Shown: positions 1-7,483 of the stretch, piece after piece
How positions within the stretch are numbered: position 1 is the first letter of the stretch
How the letters are laid out: the number at the start of each line of letters is the position of its first letter
Virus record (IMG/VR): IMGVR_UViG_3300034375_002671
Location: 1 to 33,354 of that record
Length of the DNA stretch: 33,354 nt
Source: a virus
Reading direction: 5' to 3' (one strand)
Made by a program: the position numbers and the translations under genes
The notes under the pieces: generated by a model
Told to the model about the DNA's origin: nothing
Databases searched by the model: none
Seen by the model: only the letters and a program-made list of their open reading frames with translations

Positions 1-102
1 AGATCCATCATTGTAAACAACCTCTTTAGCAAAACGTATTTGCTTAGGTGTTAGATGCTTGTCGTTCTTTCCTGATATATTTCCTGATGTTCCTTTTGGC
101 AT
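1..102 (-). CDS. terS: Terminase small subunit, N-terminal 34 residues (cut by the window edge)
   Basis: An ATG at 102 on the minus strand opens a frame of 34 codons that runs off the left edge. Residues 17-34 read HLTPKQIRFAKEVVYNDG, the N-terminal helix signature (LTPKQ..F..EY..D) of phage terminase small subunits of the Terminase_2 type. These bind the packaging site on phage DNA and recruit the large-subunit motor. The rest of the gene, and probably terL, lie outside the window to the left. It follows about 530 bp of non-coding repeat-rich DNA and a terminator, so it probably has its own promoter. No strong ribosome-binding site is visible. The family call rests on a short stretch, hence moderate confidence. 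Confidence 0.6.
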   Translation of the reverse strand, partial: MPKGTSGNISGKNDKHLTPKQIRFAKEVVYNDGS

Positions 103-143
103 CTGCGAAGTATATACCAAGGTAATAAAAAGTAACAAGTTCT

Positions 144-149
144 ATTATA
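144..149 (-). promoter_or_regulatory. Candidate -10 box for the terminase gene
   Basis: A perfect TATAAT lies on the minus strand about 42 nt upstream of the terS ATG. The hexamers at 16-18 nt spacing (AGTTAT, GTTATG, AAGTTA) are poor -35 matches. If this is a promoter it may rely on an activator, perhaps through the neighbouring CTAACCT elements. The surrounding DNA is AT-rich, so a chance match is quite possible. Confidence 0.25.
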
Positions 150-178
150 TATAAGACAGATAATACATAACTTCTACC

Positions 179-497
179 AGGTTAGCTCTAAACCCGCATT
201 CTTTCAACATTCTCAGCACTTTCTAACCTGACCTAACTTATGCAAAGTTAGACGGAAACCCTTATAGGACTTATATTTCTACCACTTCTAACCTGAAAAA
301 TATATTTTCTAGCTTTTTAGCGTATTCATGAAATCTTTTAGATATATTACAGGTGAGGTTAGGTTTTGTTATATAGGAATCAAAACATTGTTAATAAAAT
401 CAATAGCTTACGATCTAACCTTGCCAAAGTTAGAAGATTTTATTATTCAACATAATCAATAACATAGAGCTAACCTTTGATTCTTGTTTCAGGTTAG
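179..497. repeat. Array of CTAACCT heptamers in both orientations (iteron-like)
   Basis: Seven exact copies of CTAACCT or its complement AGGTTAG occur: plus orientation at 223-229, 288-294, 415-421 and 470-476; minus orientation at 179-185, 356-362 and 491-497. Three one-base variants (CTAACTT) occur at 233-239 (+), 245-251 (-) and 427-433 (-). Several pair into dyads: CTAACTT(233-239)/AAGTTAG(245-251) with a 5-nt spacer, and an imperfect 21-nt hairpin at 414-434. The 12-mer CTTTCTAACCTG at 219-230 recurs inverted at 490-501. Such density in 320 bp suggests binding sites for a phage protein. Confidence 0.75.
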
Positions 498-515
498 AAA
501 GTCCTTGGTCCATCG

Positions 516-630
516 TCTTTTGACGTTTTTTCTTCCTCTTTTAACGTCTTTTCTTTCTCTTTTAACCCTATTTTCTTCCTCTTTTAACGTCTTTTTTCAT
601 CTTTTGACGTCTTTTCTTAGTCTTTTGTCC
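516..630. repeat. Six phased pyrimidine-rich direct repeats, 20-22 bp period
   Basis: The decamer TCTTTTRACG or a close variant starts at 516, 537, 558, 580, 600 and 621, giving spacings of 21, 21, 22, 20 and 21 bp, about two helical turns. The intervening DNA is almost all pyrimidine on the plus strand (C/T runs such as TTTTCTTCC). The copies at 558 (TCTTTTAACC) and 621 (TCTTTTGTCC) have drifted. Spacing is not always a multiple of three and stops interrupt the frames, so this is not a coding repeat. The array starts right after the transcription terminator and precedes the CTAACCT array. Confidence 0.8.
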
Positions 631-632
631 AC

Positions 633-670
633 AAAAAAAGGGAAGATAACGTTAACTTAATCTTCCCTTT
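633..670 (-). terminator. Rho-independent terminator of the left minus-strand block
   Basis: AAAGGGAAGAT at 637-647 pairs perfectly with ATCTTCCCTTT at 660-670 across a 12-nt loop. On the minus strand the stem is followed by seven T (complement of the A run at 633-639). This is an intrinsic terminator for transcription arriving from the 43-aa gene at 760-891 and everything upstream of it. Two smaller inverted repeats lie just before it, CACACT/AGTGTG at 698-703/713-718 and TAAGTA/TACTTA at 731-736/741-746. Confidence 0.85.
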
Positions 671-759
671 CCTTTATTAACCCGCCTTTCTTTTAGCCAC
701 ACTAGGCAGAACAGTGTGTTTATTTTAACATAAGTAAGGATACTTACATATAAGATGTA

Positions 760-891
760 TTATACATGATCTTTACCCGACAGGCTACCGCTTATTGGTT
801 TTTTACGTCGATTGAATATCTTATCCCAGTTATCGCTGAACTTATCAGCAGATACCGAGAGAGGTCTTGGCTTTGATCCTTTACCCGCCAC
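760..891 (-). CDS. Small conserved phage protein (43 aa), GTG start
   Basis: A frame starting at GTG 891 (or the adjacent GTG at 894) encodes 43 residues beginning MAGKGSKPRPLSV and containing the core SDNWDKIF. From memory, short proteins with this GKGS.PRP...F.DNWD.IF pattern recur in cyanophages and other marine podoviruses; their function is not known to me. An AGGA lies just upstream of the two GTG codons. The gene overlaps the last 11 nt of the glycine-rich gene at 881-1735 in another frame, so translational coupling is likely. It is the last gene before the terminator at 633-670. Sequence pattern and position make it a real gene despite its length. Confidence 0.75.
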   Translation of the reverse strand: MAGKGSKPRPLSVSADKFSDNWDKIFNRRKKPISGSLSGKDHV

Positions 892-1735
892 CACCAGGTC
901 CTAATGCACCAGAAACTTTTTGTTGAGCTCCACGTTGAGCCATCTGCAAAGCTGCAGCTGCCGCGTAAACACCGTTCATACCGCCAGATTGATAAGCAGA
1001 CTTGAATATAGAAGGAGCTGCACTTCTAAAAGCAGCAGAAGTACCAAGACTTCCTAATGTTTGGCCAAGGTTTTGTTTGCCTTGGGCCATATTCATAAGA
1101 CCGCCTATACCTTGTTTCTGTACTCCAGATAAACCAAGGTTGCCGCCTACCTTTCTCATAGCAAGTTGGCCCATCACGCCCTTAACAAATTCTTGTGGGT
1201 TTTCTGCGTTTTGCAATCCTTTTACAAAATCAAGAGCAAATGCTGCGTTACGCGTTGCGGGATGTATTCTTGCTAACTTGCCTAGAAAACCTTTTATACT
1301 GTCTTTAGCCTTTTGCCCAAAGGTTTTTTCCTGTTGAAACTGAGGTAATGTAGGATCTAAACCACCTGTAGGATCAAAATTACCTACGCCAAGGCCACCA
1401 AAGTCAGAGCCGACAAAGTCTCCAGTAAGCGTAGTCAAACCGCCAGGGCCAAAACGGTCTCCTGCGCTTGGCATTTTACCTACTGCCTCTACTACACTAG
1501 CACCAGCGTAGTCGTTTCTTAGGTTTGAAGGCATACCGTTTGGTGTAAATCCACCAGAATCAAGAGATTCATAAGCATCAAACTCTTGAGCAGAAAGTCC
1601 TTCTGGTGTGACCGTTGTGGTAAGTTTGTCAAAAGCGCTACGCGGTACTCTTATTCCACCGCCTGAGCTACCCGCTAAAGTTCCTAATCCACCTTCTAAT
1701 TGTAAGGCTTCTTTTTCCGCATCTGATTTAGACAT
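881..1735 (-). CDS. Glycine/alanine-rich protein, probably virion-associated (284 aa)
   Basis: I do not recognise a family. The first 140 residues are rich in Gly, Asp, Pro and Thr and look disordered. Residues 140-175 form a basic and hydrophobic stretch (KAKDSIKGFLGKLARIHP). The C-terminal third is Ala/Gly/Gln-rich and ends GGGG. There is no signal peptide or clear transmembrane helix. The low-complexity composition resembles minor virion proteins encoded elsewhere in this window. It sits 4 nt after the GNAT-like gene and overlaps the 43-aa gene. The upstream ribosome-binding site is weak (AAAG), so translation probably depends on the preceding gene. Confidence 0.6.
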   Translation of the reverse strand: MSKSDAEKEALQLEGGLGTLAGSSGGGIRVPRSAFDKLTTTVTPEGLSAQEFDAYESLDSGGFTPNGMPSNLRNDYAGASVVEAVGKMPSAGDRFGPGGLTTLTGDFVGSDFGGLGVGNFDPTGGLDPTLPQFQQEKTFGQKAKDSIKGFLGKLARIHPATRNAAFALDFVKGLQNAENPQEFVKGVMGQLAMRKVGGNLGLSGVQKQGIGGLMNMAQGKQNLGQTLGSLGTSAAFRSAAPSIFKSAYQSGGMNGVYAAAAALQMAQRGAQQKVSGALGPGGGG

Positions 1736-1739
1736 ATCT

Positions 1740-2153
1740 TTATAAATTTTTACTTACTATAACAAATTCTTCTTTCCAGTCATAGGATTGTAGTTTTCTC
1801 ACCCAGCCTTTCCTACCTGTAACTTGCATAGCGTCGCACTCATGTCGAATTGCAGTCTGTTCCATTGCGCTAAGCACTTCATCAATACAATCATCCAGGC
1901 CATCCCCAGCTGCGTAGTTAATACAAAAGACTTTCTTTTGTGGAAATATCTGTAGATCAGTTAGTAAAATGCCCAGAATCTTTTCATCGTCATCAACGAC
2001 TGTCCATAGGCTTTCTTTGTTTAGTAAAAGACTGTTGTATAAATCTACATCATCGTAACGACCGTTGGTCGTAGGAGCTAAACGAGATAGGAAAGGTATG
2101 ATGTCATGATACATCCCTGCTACAAACCCAGGAGGGATTAAACAGACTTTCAT
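1740..2153 (-). CDS. GNAT-like N-acetyltransferase-fold protein (137 aa)
   Basis: The order of segments fits a small GNAT fold: a first strand (MKVCLIPPG), a central hairpin (WTVVDDDEKILGILLTDL, then QKKVFCINYAAG) and a final strand after a Trp-rich turn (GWVRKLQSYDWKEEFVIVSK). The canonical acetyl-CoA loop (Q/RxxGxG/A) is not clear. Proteins of this size and pattern are common in phage late regions, and whether they acetylate anything is generally unknown. It follows the nuclease gene by 4 nt and precedes the glycine-rich gene by 4 nt, so the three form one unit. Confidence 0.55.
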   Translation of the reverse strand: MKVCLIPPGFVAGMYHDIIPFLSRLAPTTNGRYDDVDLYNSLLLNKESLWTVVDDDEKILGILLTDLQIFPQKKVFCINYAAGDGLDDCIDEVLSAMEQTAIRHECDAMQVTGRKGWVRKLQSYDWKEEFVIVSKNL

Positions 2154-2157
2154 ATTG

Positions 2158-2577
2158 TTATACTGGTGTGTGTAAGCCGTTCTCGATAAGGATGTCCCTG
2201 TTGCGCATGTGCTCAGCTTCTACATCATCTTTAGACTGCCCGTGATAGGCTACCGCCAGGTGGCACTTGATCATGGCCTGGTTAATATTTTTACCATCCA
2301 CAACAACGTCACCAAGAACTCTGCCGTACTTACCTTTGGAGTCCTTGAGCTTTGTTTGTATGACTACTTTTTCTCCTTCCTCTACCGCTTCGGTTAAGAA
2401 AGCCCCAGCCATTTTTCCTCTAGCCTTTTCATCCAGGTCACGAGTACGTGACTCGGGAGTATCAATACCATATAACCTAACACGAGACTTATACATAATA
2501 TCGAAACCGAGATGTAAAACAACATCGATAGTATCTCCATCGACCACCCTTTCCACTGTGCAATTGTATTCATACAT
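2158..2577 (-). CDS. Staphylococcal-nuclease-like (thermonuclease) endonuclease (139 aa)
   Basis: All catalytic residues of the SNase family are present at spacing almost identical to the S. aureus enzyme: D15 (VDGDTID), R34, D39, T40 and E42 (RVRLYGIDTPE), and R86 (YGRVLG). The family makes Ca2+-dependent cuts in single- and double-stranded nucleic acid. No signal peptide is seen, so it probably acts in the cytoplasm or travels in the virion. Start and preceding stop overlap as TAATG with the 1047-aa virion gene. Possible roles are host DNA breakdown, replication clean-up or action on entry; this is inference. Family call is firm. Confidence 0.9.
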   Translation of the reverse strand: MYEYNCTVERVVDGDTIDVVLHLGFDIMYKSRVRLYGIDTPESRTRDLDEKARGKMAGAFLTEAVEEGEKVVIQTKLKDSKGKYGRVLGDVVVDGKNINQAMIKCHLAVAYHGQSKDDVEAEHMRNRDILIENGLHTPV

Positions 2578-5500
2578 TAAATATAACTCCTTCCATAATC
2601 ACCATAATTCATAACTAAACCACCTTCTTTGTAACCCTTGAAACCTTTAAACACTTTTGCTTTTATCAACTGTCTTAACGGCCTTATGTCTAGTGAGAAA
2701 TAAGGGCCCCCAGGTGTGTCTGCTGAATTTGGTAGCATTGTAAATAAATCATCTGCTTTTAAATCAGATCTATAACTAGCTATTGCCTCTGCTAGGCCTT
2801 CGGCTTCTTTTCTTTGAGCTCTGTACACAGACTTAGGAGCTCCTCCAGATCCTGCACTACCTATAAAAACAAAGTTATTACCCTGGTCTAAAGCCAACGT
2901 AACTGTTTTCCTTAAATTCATTGCAGGATAGTTGTTTTTAAACGGATAGTCAGGGAATACTTTTTTGTTCGTATCCCTCATCCTAGCTTCGTACTGTTCT
3001 AACTCTCTCATTTCCCCAGCAGTAGGATAGTTGTCTGATGCTGCAATCAAATTGGTAAAAGTGCTGTATTTGTCAGCAAATTTAGGACTGTAATCCAGTA
3101 TAAGTTCTACTCTGTCTGAGGTGTGTTTGTTACTTAACTGTCCGTCAGGCGTTTCGGCTAAACCGCGTATTCTGTCGTTGATTGGTTTAAAAGTTCTTTG
3201 GTCATAATTCCTATTGGTTACTGACTCAAGTCTAAGGTTATAACCATGATTCAAAAGAACGTATTCGTTAAATCTTTTTCTTCTTTGCGATCCGAACGTA
3301 TCAAACAGAGCTAAAGCCTGTGCGGGTTGATCCATAAATTCTTGAAAACTGTTTTGATCTATTGTTATTCCTAAATTTCCAAGAGGCTGAGATTCAACAA
3401 TGGCTTCTACAAAAGCATCGTTACTTTCTTTAACTTGTCTTTCTTTTAAAAGTTTATTTTCTTTTGCAAACGTATCAGATATTGAACCTAACTCTTTTTC
3501 TATAGGATTAATGACAAAATCTCTGTAAGCACCATACTGACTGGGTTCTTCTAAAAGAAGATCTGCAATAGCATTGGCATTCTTGATATCTTTTAGTCCT
3601 TTTACTAAATCATTTTTATCACTTTCAGCAATATTTTTATTTGCACTTTCATCTTTAAAATTATTTAAAGCCGTTTCATAATTGTCTTGTCTTTTCTTTA
3701 TATCGTCAAACTGAGATGTATCTTCTTCGATACCCGTTGAAGAAAAATACATTTCGCTAGGTTTACCTGGATCTTGTGAATGTCCATGCAGTTTAGATTG
3801 GTTCTCTGCAAGCAATGTCCCTGGTCCTAATCCGTCTGGATGTTCTACTTGAAAACCACGTGTCCACATAAGCGCACCATCGCCGTGAGGATTATGAAGG
3901 CTATCATTGCCATCGCGATTAAAGAAAGGACTGTTTTCTAAAACAGAATTCCCTGGTATTAAAGCGTCGTAATGATTCCATAATTCAAAATACCTGTCTG
4001 GTTCTGCAATCTCAGGGAACAAATTCTGTAGTCCTTGTTCCTTAAACGTATAACCACCTTCATGTCGAGTTTCGCTCCCTGTTGTAAGAAAACTTTTATG
4101 TCGGTTTAAAGAATCGTAGAATATATTTTCTATTTCCGCACGTGTAACTTTCTCTCCTGCATCTCTTTTAGCTTTTAAAAATGGAGCTATCTCTGTGTTT
4201 ACAAGTTCACTAACAACTTTTTTGTTTCCTCTCTTTGAGGTCTCAAACCAATTTTTATCGGTTTCTTTTATGCCTAGTTCTTGCAATAAACTTTGAGGAT
4301 TTACAGGTTTATTAGGGTCCTTAGGTAAACGTTGGTCTAATATGCCGTCTTGCATCAGGACTGATTGAGTTAAGAAATTAGGATCAATACCTGATTCTAA
4401 AGAGGTTATGCCTTGTCTTTCGTCAATAAAAGGATCGTATGTTTCTGGTTTTGCAGCGTATAACTCTTCTTTAGCGTTAAGATCTATATTCATAGACTGT
4501 GGCCCAACATAACGTGGATCTACGCCCGCTTCAATCTTTTCTAGGTTAGCTGCATCTAAAAAGGCTCCTGCTTCTTGGGTCACAGTATTAGCTATCTGCC
4601 TCAATGCATCTCGTGGCGAAACATCTGTTCGAGGATCAAAGAATTCAAAGTGACTTCTTATGTACTCCTGTACGTTTACAAATAATTGAAATCGTTCATC
4701 GCTAGTTAATTGATCCCCAAATTGGGTTTCGATTTGATTTTCTGTAAATTGATCGTTAGTTGTTAAAAACTCTTGAATGACATTTTCATCAGTAAAAGCT
4801 CCTGGATCATCAGGGTCATACTGATCGGCTTCTTGTTCAAACTGTTCTATATTTGCTACAGTTTGTTCCGTTAACATTAATTGTTCTCCCATTTCTTCTA
4901 CAGCCTGGTCAGGTGTAGCTTGGTCAAACATTGTATTTGTTATGCTATCGCCAACTATGTCTTGTCTAAGGTTTTCTAAAGATTGCTCTGTTGATATCGC
5001 AGAAGAAGGTACTTGTGCAGACGCTCCTGTAGAACCGCCTATAAATCCCTCACCTATAACTTGTTTAGGATCTATCTGTAGCCCAGCTTCTGTTAGTCCT
5101 GTGCTCCCTATTTGTTCTGTTGCTCCTTGTAACCCTTCCGTTACACCTTCACGAAGAGCTGATCCAGCTATTGTCGAGTTAAGTTTTCCTACGCCTTGTA
5201 CACCTACGGCGTTTAGAGCTCCTGAAAATGCAGCTGTACCTAGTGCTCCTGACCAATCTTCCCAGTTAGGTTCTTCTCTACCATTGTTTCGAGCTCTTTC
5301 TAATGCTACTGGTCCTGCTATTTGCACCGCTTCAAACAATCCTGGTCCGAGCAGAGCTCCGACAGGTCCTGCTAATGCAAAACCTCCAGCTCTAGACGCC
5401 ATAGATCCGCCCAGTTGTCCTATCTGTTCTACTACAGCTAAAGGTAAATCTTTGTAGCTAAAATCTAAAAGTCCTTCTCCTTCTGGATTCATAAACTTAG

Positions 5501-5720
5501 CTGCTGCTGATTCATAGTTTTCAGGTGCATCTATTAGACCGCTTAACGAATCTGCTTGTGTGTCAAATCCTAAAGCTTTTAAAGTAGTAGCAACGTTCTC
5601 GGTAGGTTGATCTAAACCAAATCGCAAAGCTTTACTAACAGCTGATTTTTCTTTTTCAGAACCTTGTAAATTGCCCACAGCTAAATCTGCTGCTGTAATG
5701 TCTTTACCGAATATTGCCAT
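2577..5720 (-). CDS. Large virion or DNA-ejection-type protein (1047 aa)
   Basis: Size, composition and context suggest an internal virion protein. Residues 93-140 and 158-225 are Gly/Ala-rich and hydrophobic, similar to the N-terminal part of the 1794-aa protein in this window. Such segments could line a channel during DNA entry (inference). The centre is acidic and Gln/Glu-rich. A motif around GALMWTRGF followed by LLAENQSKLHG resembles a segment I associate with large marine-phage polyproteins and ejection proteins. The last residues are KEGGLVMNYGDYGRSYI, a C-terminal pattern recurrent in such phages. No protease, lysozyme or polymerase motif is evident. It begins 17 nt after the cyclase gene and is coupled (TAATG) to the nuclease. 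Confidence 0.6.
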   Translation of the reverse strand: MAIFGKDITAADLAVGNLQGSEKEKSAVSKALRFGLDQPTENVATTLKALGFDTQADSLSGLIDAPENYESAAAKFMNPEGEGLLDFSYKDLPLAVVEQIGQLGGSMASRAGGFALAGPVGALLGPGLFEAVQIAGPVALERARNNGREEPNWEDWSGALGTAAFSGALNAVGVQGVGKLNSTIAGSALREGVTEGLQGATEQIGSTGLTEAGLQIDPKQVIGEGFIGGSTGASAQVPSSAISTEQSLENLRQDIVGDSITNTMFDQATPDQAVEEMGEQLMLTEQTVANIEQFEQEADQYDPDDPGAFTDENVIQEFLTTNDQFTENQIETQFGDQLTSDERFQLFVNVQEYIRSHFEFFDPRTDVSPRDALRQIANTVTQEAGAFLDAANLEKIEAGVDPRYVGPQSMNIDLNAKEELYAAKPETYDPFIDERQGITSLESGIDPNFLTQSVLMQDGILDQRLPKDPNKPVNPQSLLQELGIKETDKNWFETSKRGNKKVVSELVNTEIAPFLKAKRDAGEKVTRAEIENIFYDSLNRHKSFLTTGSETRHEGGYTFKEQGLQNLFPEIAEPDRYFELWNHYDALIPGNSVLENSPFFNRDGNDSLHNPHGDGALMWTRGFQVEHPDGLGPGTLLAENQSKLHGHSQDPGKPSEMYFSSTGIEEDTSQFDDIKKRQDNYETALNNFKDESANKNIAESDKNDLVKGLKDIKNANAIADLLLEEPSQYGAYRDFVINPIEKELGSISDTFAKENKLLKERQVKESNDAFVEAIVESQPLGNLGITIDQNSFQEFMDQPAQALALFDTFGSQRRKRFNEYVLLNHGYNLRLESVTNRNYDQRTFKPINDRIRGLAETPDGQLSNKHTSDRVELILDYSPKFADKYSTFTNLIAASDNYPTAGEMRELEQYEARMRDTNKKVFPDYPFKNNYPAMNLRKTVTLALDQGNNFVFIGSAGSGGAPKSVYRAQRKEAEGLAEAIASYRSDLKADDLFTMLPNSADTPGGPYFSLDIRPLRQLIKAKVFKGFKGYKEGGLVMNYGDYGRSYI

Positions 5721-5737
5721 TGACTTAGTTTATATGA

Positions 5738-7483
5738 TTAGGGCATCAAGGTGAATATGTTTATCCTGTCCTGTTTACCTTTAACAGTGATCGAAGGTAG
5801 TACCGCTAGAGGGAAAGAACATGCTTTTGCTGTGGACTCTCCAATAACTATATCTTTACCTACCTCTTTGGTGCTGGATTCTAACCTGGCTGCTAAATTT
5901 ACCGTGTCACCTATAGCTGTGTAGTCAAACCTGGTTTCAGACCCCATGTTACCGACCACAGCTGGGCCTGTGTTTACGCCAATGCCAATCTCCACAGAAA
6001 TTTTTGAAGATTTAAACTGGTCTTGTATCTCTTTTGCGCACAACACAGCAGCTTCTTCGTGGTTCTCTAAGTCCAAGGGCGCATTAAATATCGCCATCAT
6101 TGCATCACCAATATACTTATCCACCATGCCATCGTACTTCTTAACTGTGTCTGATTGTATAGTCAGAGCTTCGTTCATAATCTTTGTTACTTCTTCTGGT
6201 TCCATAGTCTCACTCATAGCAGTAAAACCACGTACATCTGTAAACAAAAACGTACAATTCCGTCGTTCTCCGCCCAACTTCAATAGACTGGGATCAGACT
6301 GCAAAGCCTTTACCTGCCTCGGATCTAAGTAATGTTCGAATTGTTTTTTTATAAGCTGCCGTAGTTTGTATTGTTCTCTAAACCTTAAATAAAAGGTAAT
6401 GGTTGCTGTTATAAACTCAGCCATAAATGTCCAAGTTACATCGATCAATACACCTTGTTGTACTATGCTGTAGCCACCAAATAAAGTTAAGGCCATGGTA
6501 GACACAGCTAAACTTATCCCCAACGTTATCCCCAGAAAACTAATGAATGCCCACATCATGACTACACCTACTATTAGAGTTGCCAACTCCACAGCTAGGG
6601 AATAGTCAGGTATGTATGGGCTGTCTTGTATCAGTATGCTTTCTGCTAAAGCTGCTTGTATCTTGTGCGGTTCGAGTAGCCCTGCTGGTGTAGATAGTTG
6701 CGGCATCACCCCGTTAGCTGTCACTCCTACAATTACAAACTTATCTGCCACATCCATCTCTTGTAATGTGGTCGAAGGGGTATTCACGAAACTTATCCAC
6801 TTACGTCCTAAACTGTCTGTTTTGACTGGTGGAAGCCCTTTTACCCTGATTTCCTGTATACCATTATCATTCGTATTTATAACGTAGGTGTCAGCACCCG
6901 CTAATACTTTTAATACTTGTGTGCCAAATGCAGGAACCCAACCATCAGGAGTACGCATCAACAAAGGTAGTCTTCTGGTCAAACCATCTACATCAATCGG
7001 TGCAGAAGATATACCCTGGTAAGCACTGTTCCGTAATATTTCTACATTCTGTGTAGCCCCTTGCAGCATTACCCCACCGATATCATCACCCAGTATCACA
7101 GTCCCCGTTGTAGGTGGGTACTGTTGATTGTCTGTTTCAAACATAGCCAAGATACTTGGGTGCATACTTAGACTATTGGCAAACACTTCATCACCACCAA
7201 AACGATCTGGTTCGCTAAATGCTATAACGTATCCTACTCCCATAGCTCCGCGTTCTAGTAGCTGCATGTGTATCTCAGCCAGTCTTTCTCTAGGAAAAGG
7301 CCACCCACCTTCGTCCCTCACGTCTTCTTCTGTAATGTTTAGTATCGTAAAGTAACCAGAAGGCCCTTGGTCCTTGATCCATGAATCGAATACCTTGAGC
7401 TTTAGTATTTCTAAAGGTGTGAGCTGTAGCACCAAAGGTAAGCCGAGCAAAGCTATCAAACCAAGGAGTTGTAGTTTTTTCAT
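5738..7483 (-). CDS. CHASE2-domain class III adenylate cyclase, membrane sensor (581 aa)
   Basis: This enzyme should make cAMP from ATP in response to a periplasmic signal. An N-terminal membrane segment (5-25) precedes an extracytoplasmic CHASE2 domain (about 30-285), three membrane helices (about 295-370) and a cytoplasmic cyclase domain (405-580). Catalytic residues are complete: metal-binding D416 (FTDVRGFT) and D460 (YIGDAMMA), adenine-specifying K456 and T522 (FDYTAIGD), transition-state N529 and R533 (NLAAR). The Lys/Thr pair is the class IIIb adenylate type. Length and architecture match full bacterial CHASE2 cyclases. The start overlaps the FecR gene by 4 nt (ATGA). FecR-domain proteins beside CHASE2 cyclases also occur in bacteria. 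It appears intact. Confidence 0.93.
   Translation of the reverse strand: MKKLQLLGLIALLGLPLVLQLTPLEILKLKVFDSWIKDQGPSGYFTILNITEEDVRDEGGWPFPRERLAEIHMQLLERGAMGVGYVIAFSEPDRFGGDEVFANSLSMHPSILAMFETDNQQYPPTTGTVILGDDIGGVMLQGATQNVEILRNSAYQGISSAPIDVDGLTRRLPLLMRTPDGWVPAFGTQVLKVLAGADTYVINTNDNGIQEIRVKGLPPVKTDSLGRKWISFVNTPSTTLQEMDVADKFVIVGVTANGVMPQLSTPAGLLEPHKIQAALAESILIQDSPYIPDYSLAVELATLIVGVVMMWAFISFLGITLGISLAVSTMALTLFGGYSIVQQGVLIDVTWTFMAEFITATITFYLRFREQYKLRQLIKKQFEHYLDPRQVKALQSDPSLLKLGGERRNCTFLFTDVRGFTAMSETMEPEEVTKIMNEALTIQSDTVKKYDGMVDKYIGDAMMAIFNAPLDLENHEEAAVLCAKEIQDQFKSSKISVEIGIGVNTGPAVVGNMGSETRFDYTAIGDTVNLAARLESSTKEVGKDIVIGESTAKACSFPLAVLPSITVKGKQDRINIFTLMP

Larger units (their letters stand above)
103..632. 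other. Long non-coding, repeat-rich region upstream of the terminase gene
   Basis: About 530 bp hold no convincing gene on either strand, in a window where genes otherwise abut or overlap. The region holds two distinct arrays: scattered CTAACCT elements in both orientations at 179-497, and six phased pyrimidine-rich direct repeats at 516-630. It lies between the terminator that ends the left minus-strand block and the terS start. Its position next to terS and its iteron-like content fit a packaging (pac/cos-proximal) site, a replication origin or a regulatory leader. The sequence alone does not choose between these. Confidence 0.6.

Noticed and set aside
328-462. Plus-strand frame of 44 codons in the non-coding region upstream of the terminase gene
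   Set aside because: It has no ribosome-binding site, no recognisable protein pattern, and is built over the CTAACCT elements, which explain the sequence better.
516-630. Possible CRISPR array
   Set aside because: Units are about 21 bp with no unique spacers of normal length, are pyrimidine-rich throughout, and no cas gene is near.
1002-1337. Plus-strand open frame of 111 codons opposite the glycine-rich gene
   Set aside because: Antisense shadow with low-complexity Pro/Cys/Phe content and no ribosome-binding site.
4942-5457. Plus-strand open frame of 171 codons opposite the 1047-aa virion gene
   Set aside because: It is the antisense shadow of a Gly/Ala-rich segment, with Pro/Ser/Cys-rich content and no homology signal.
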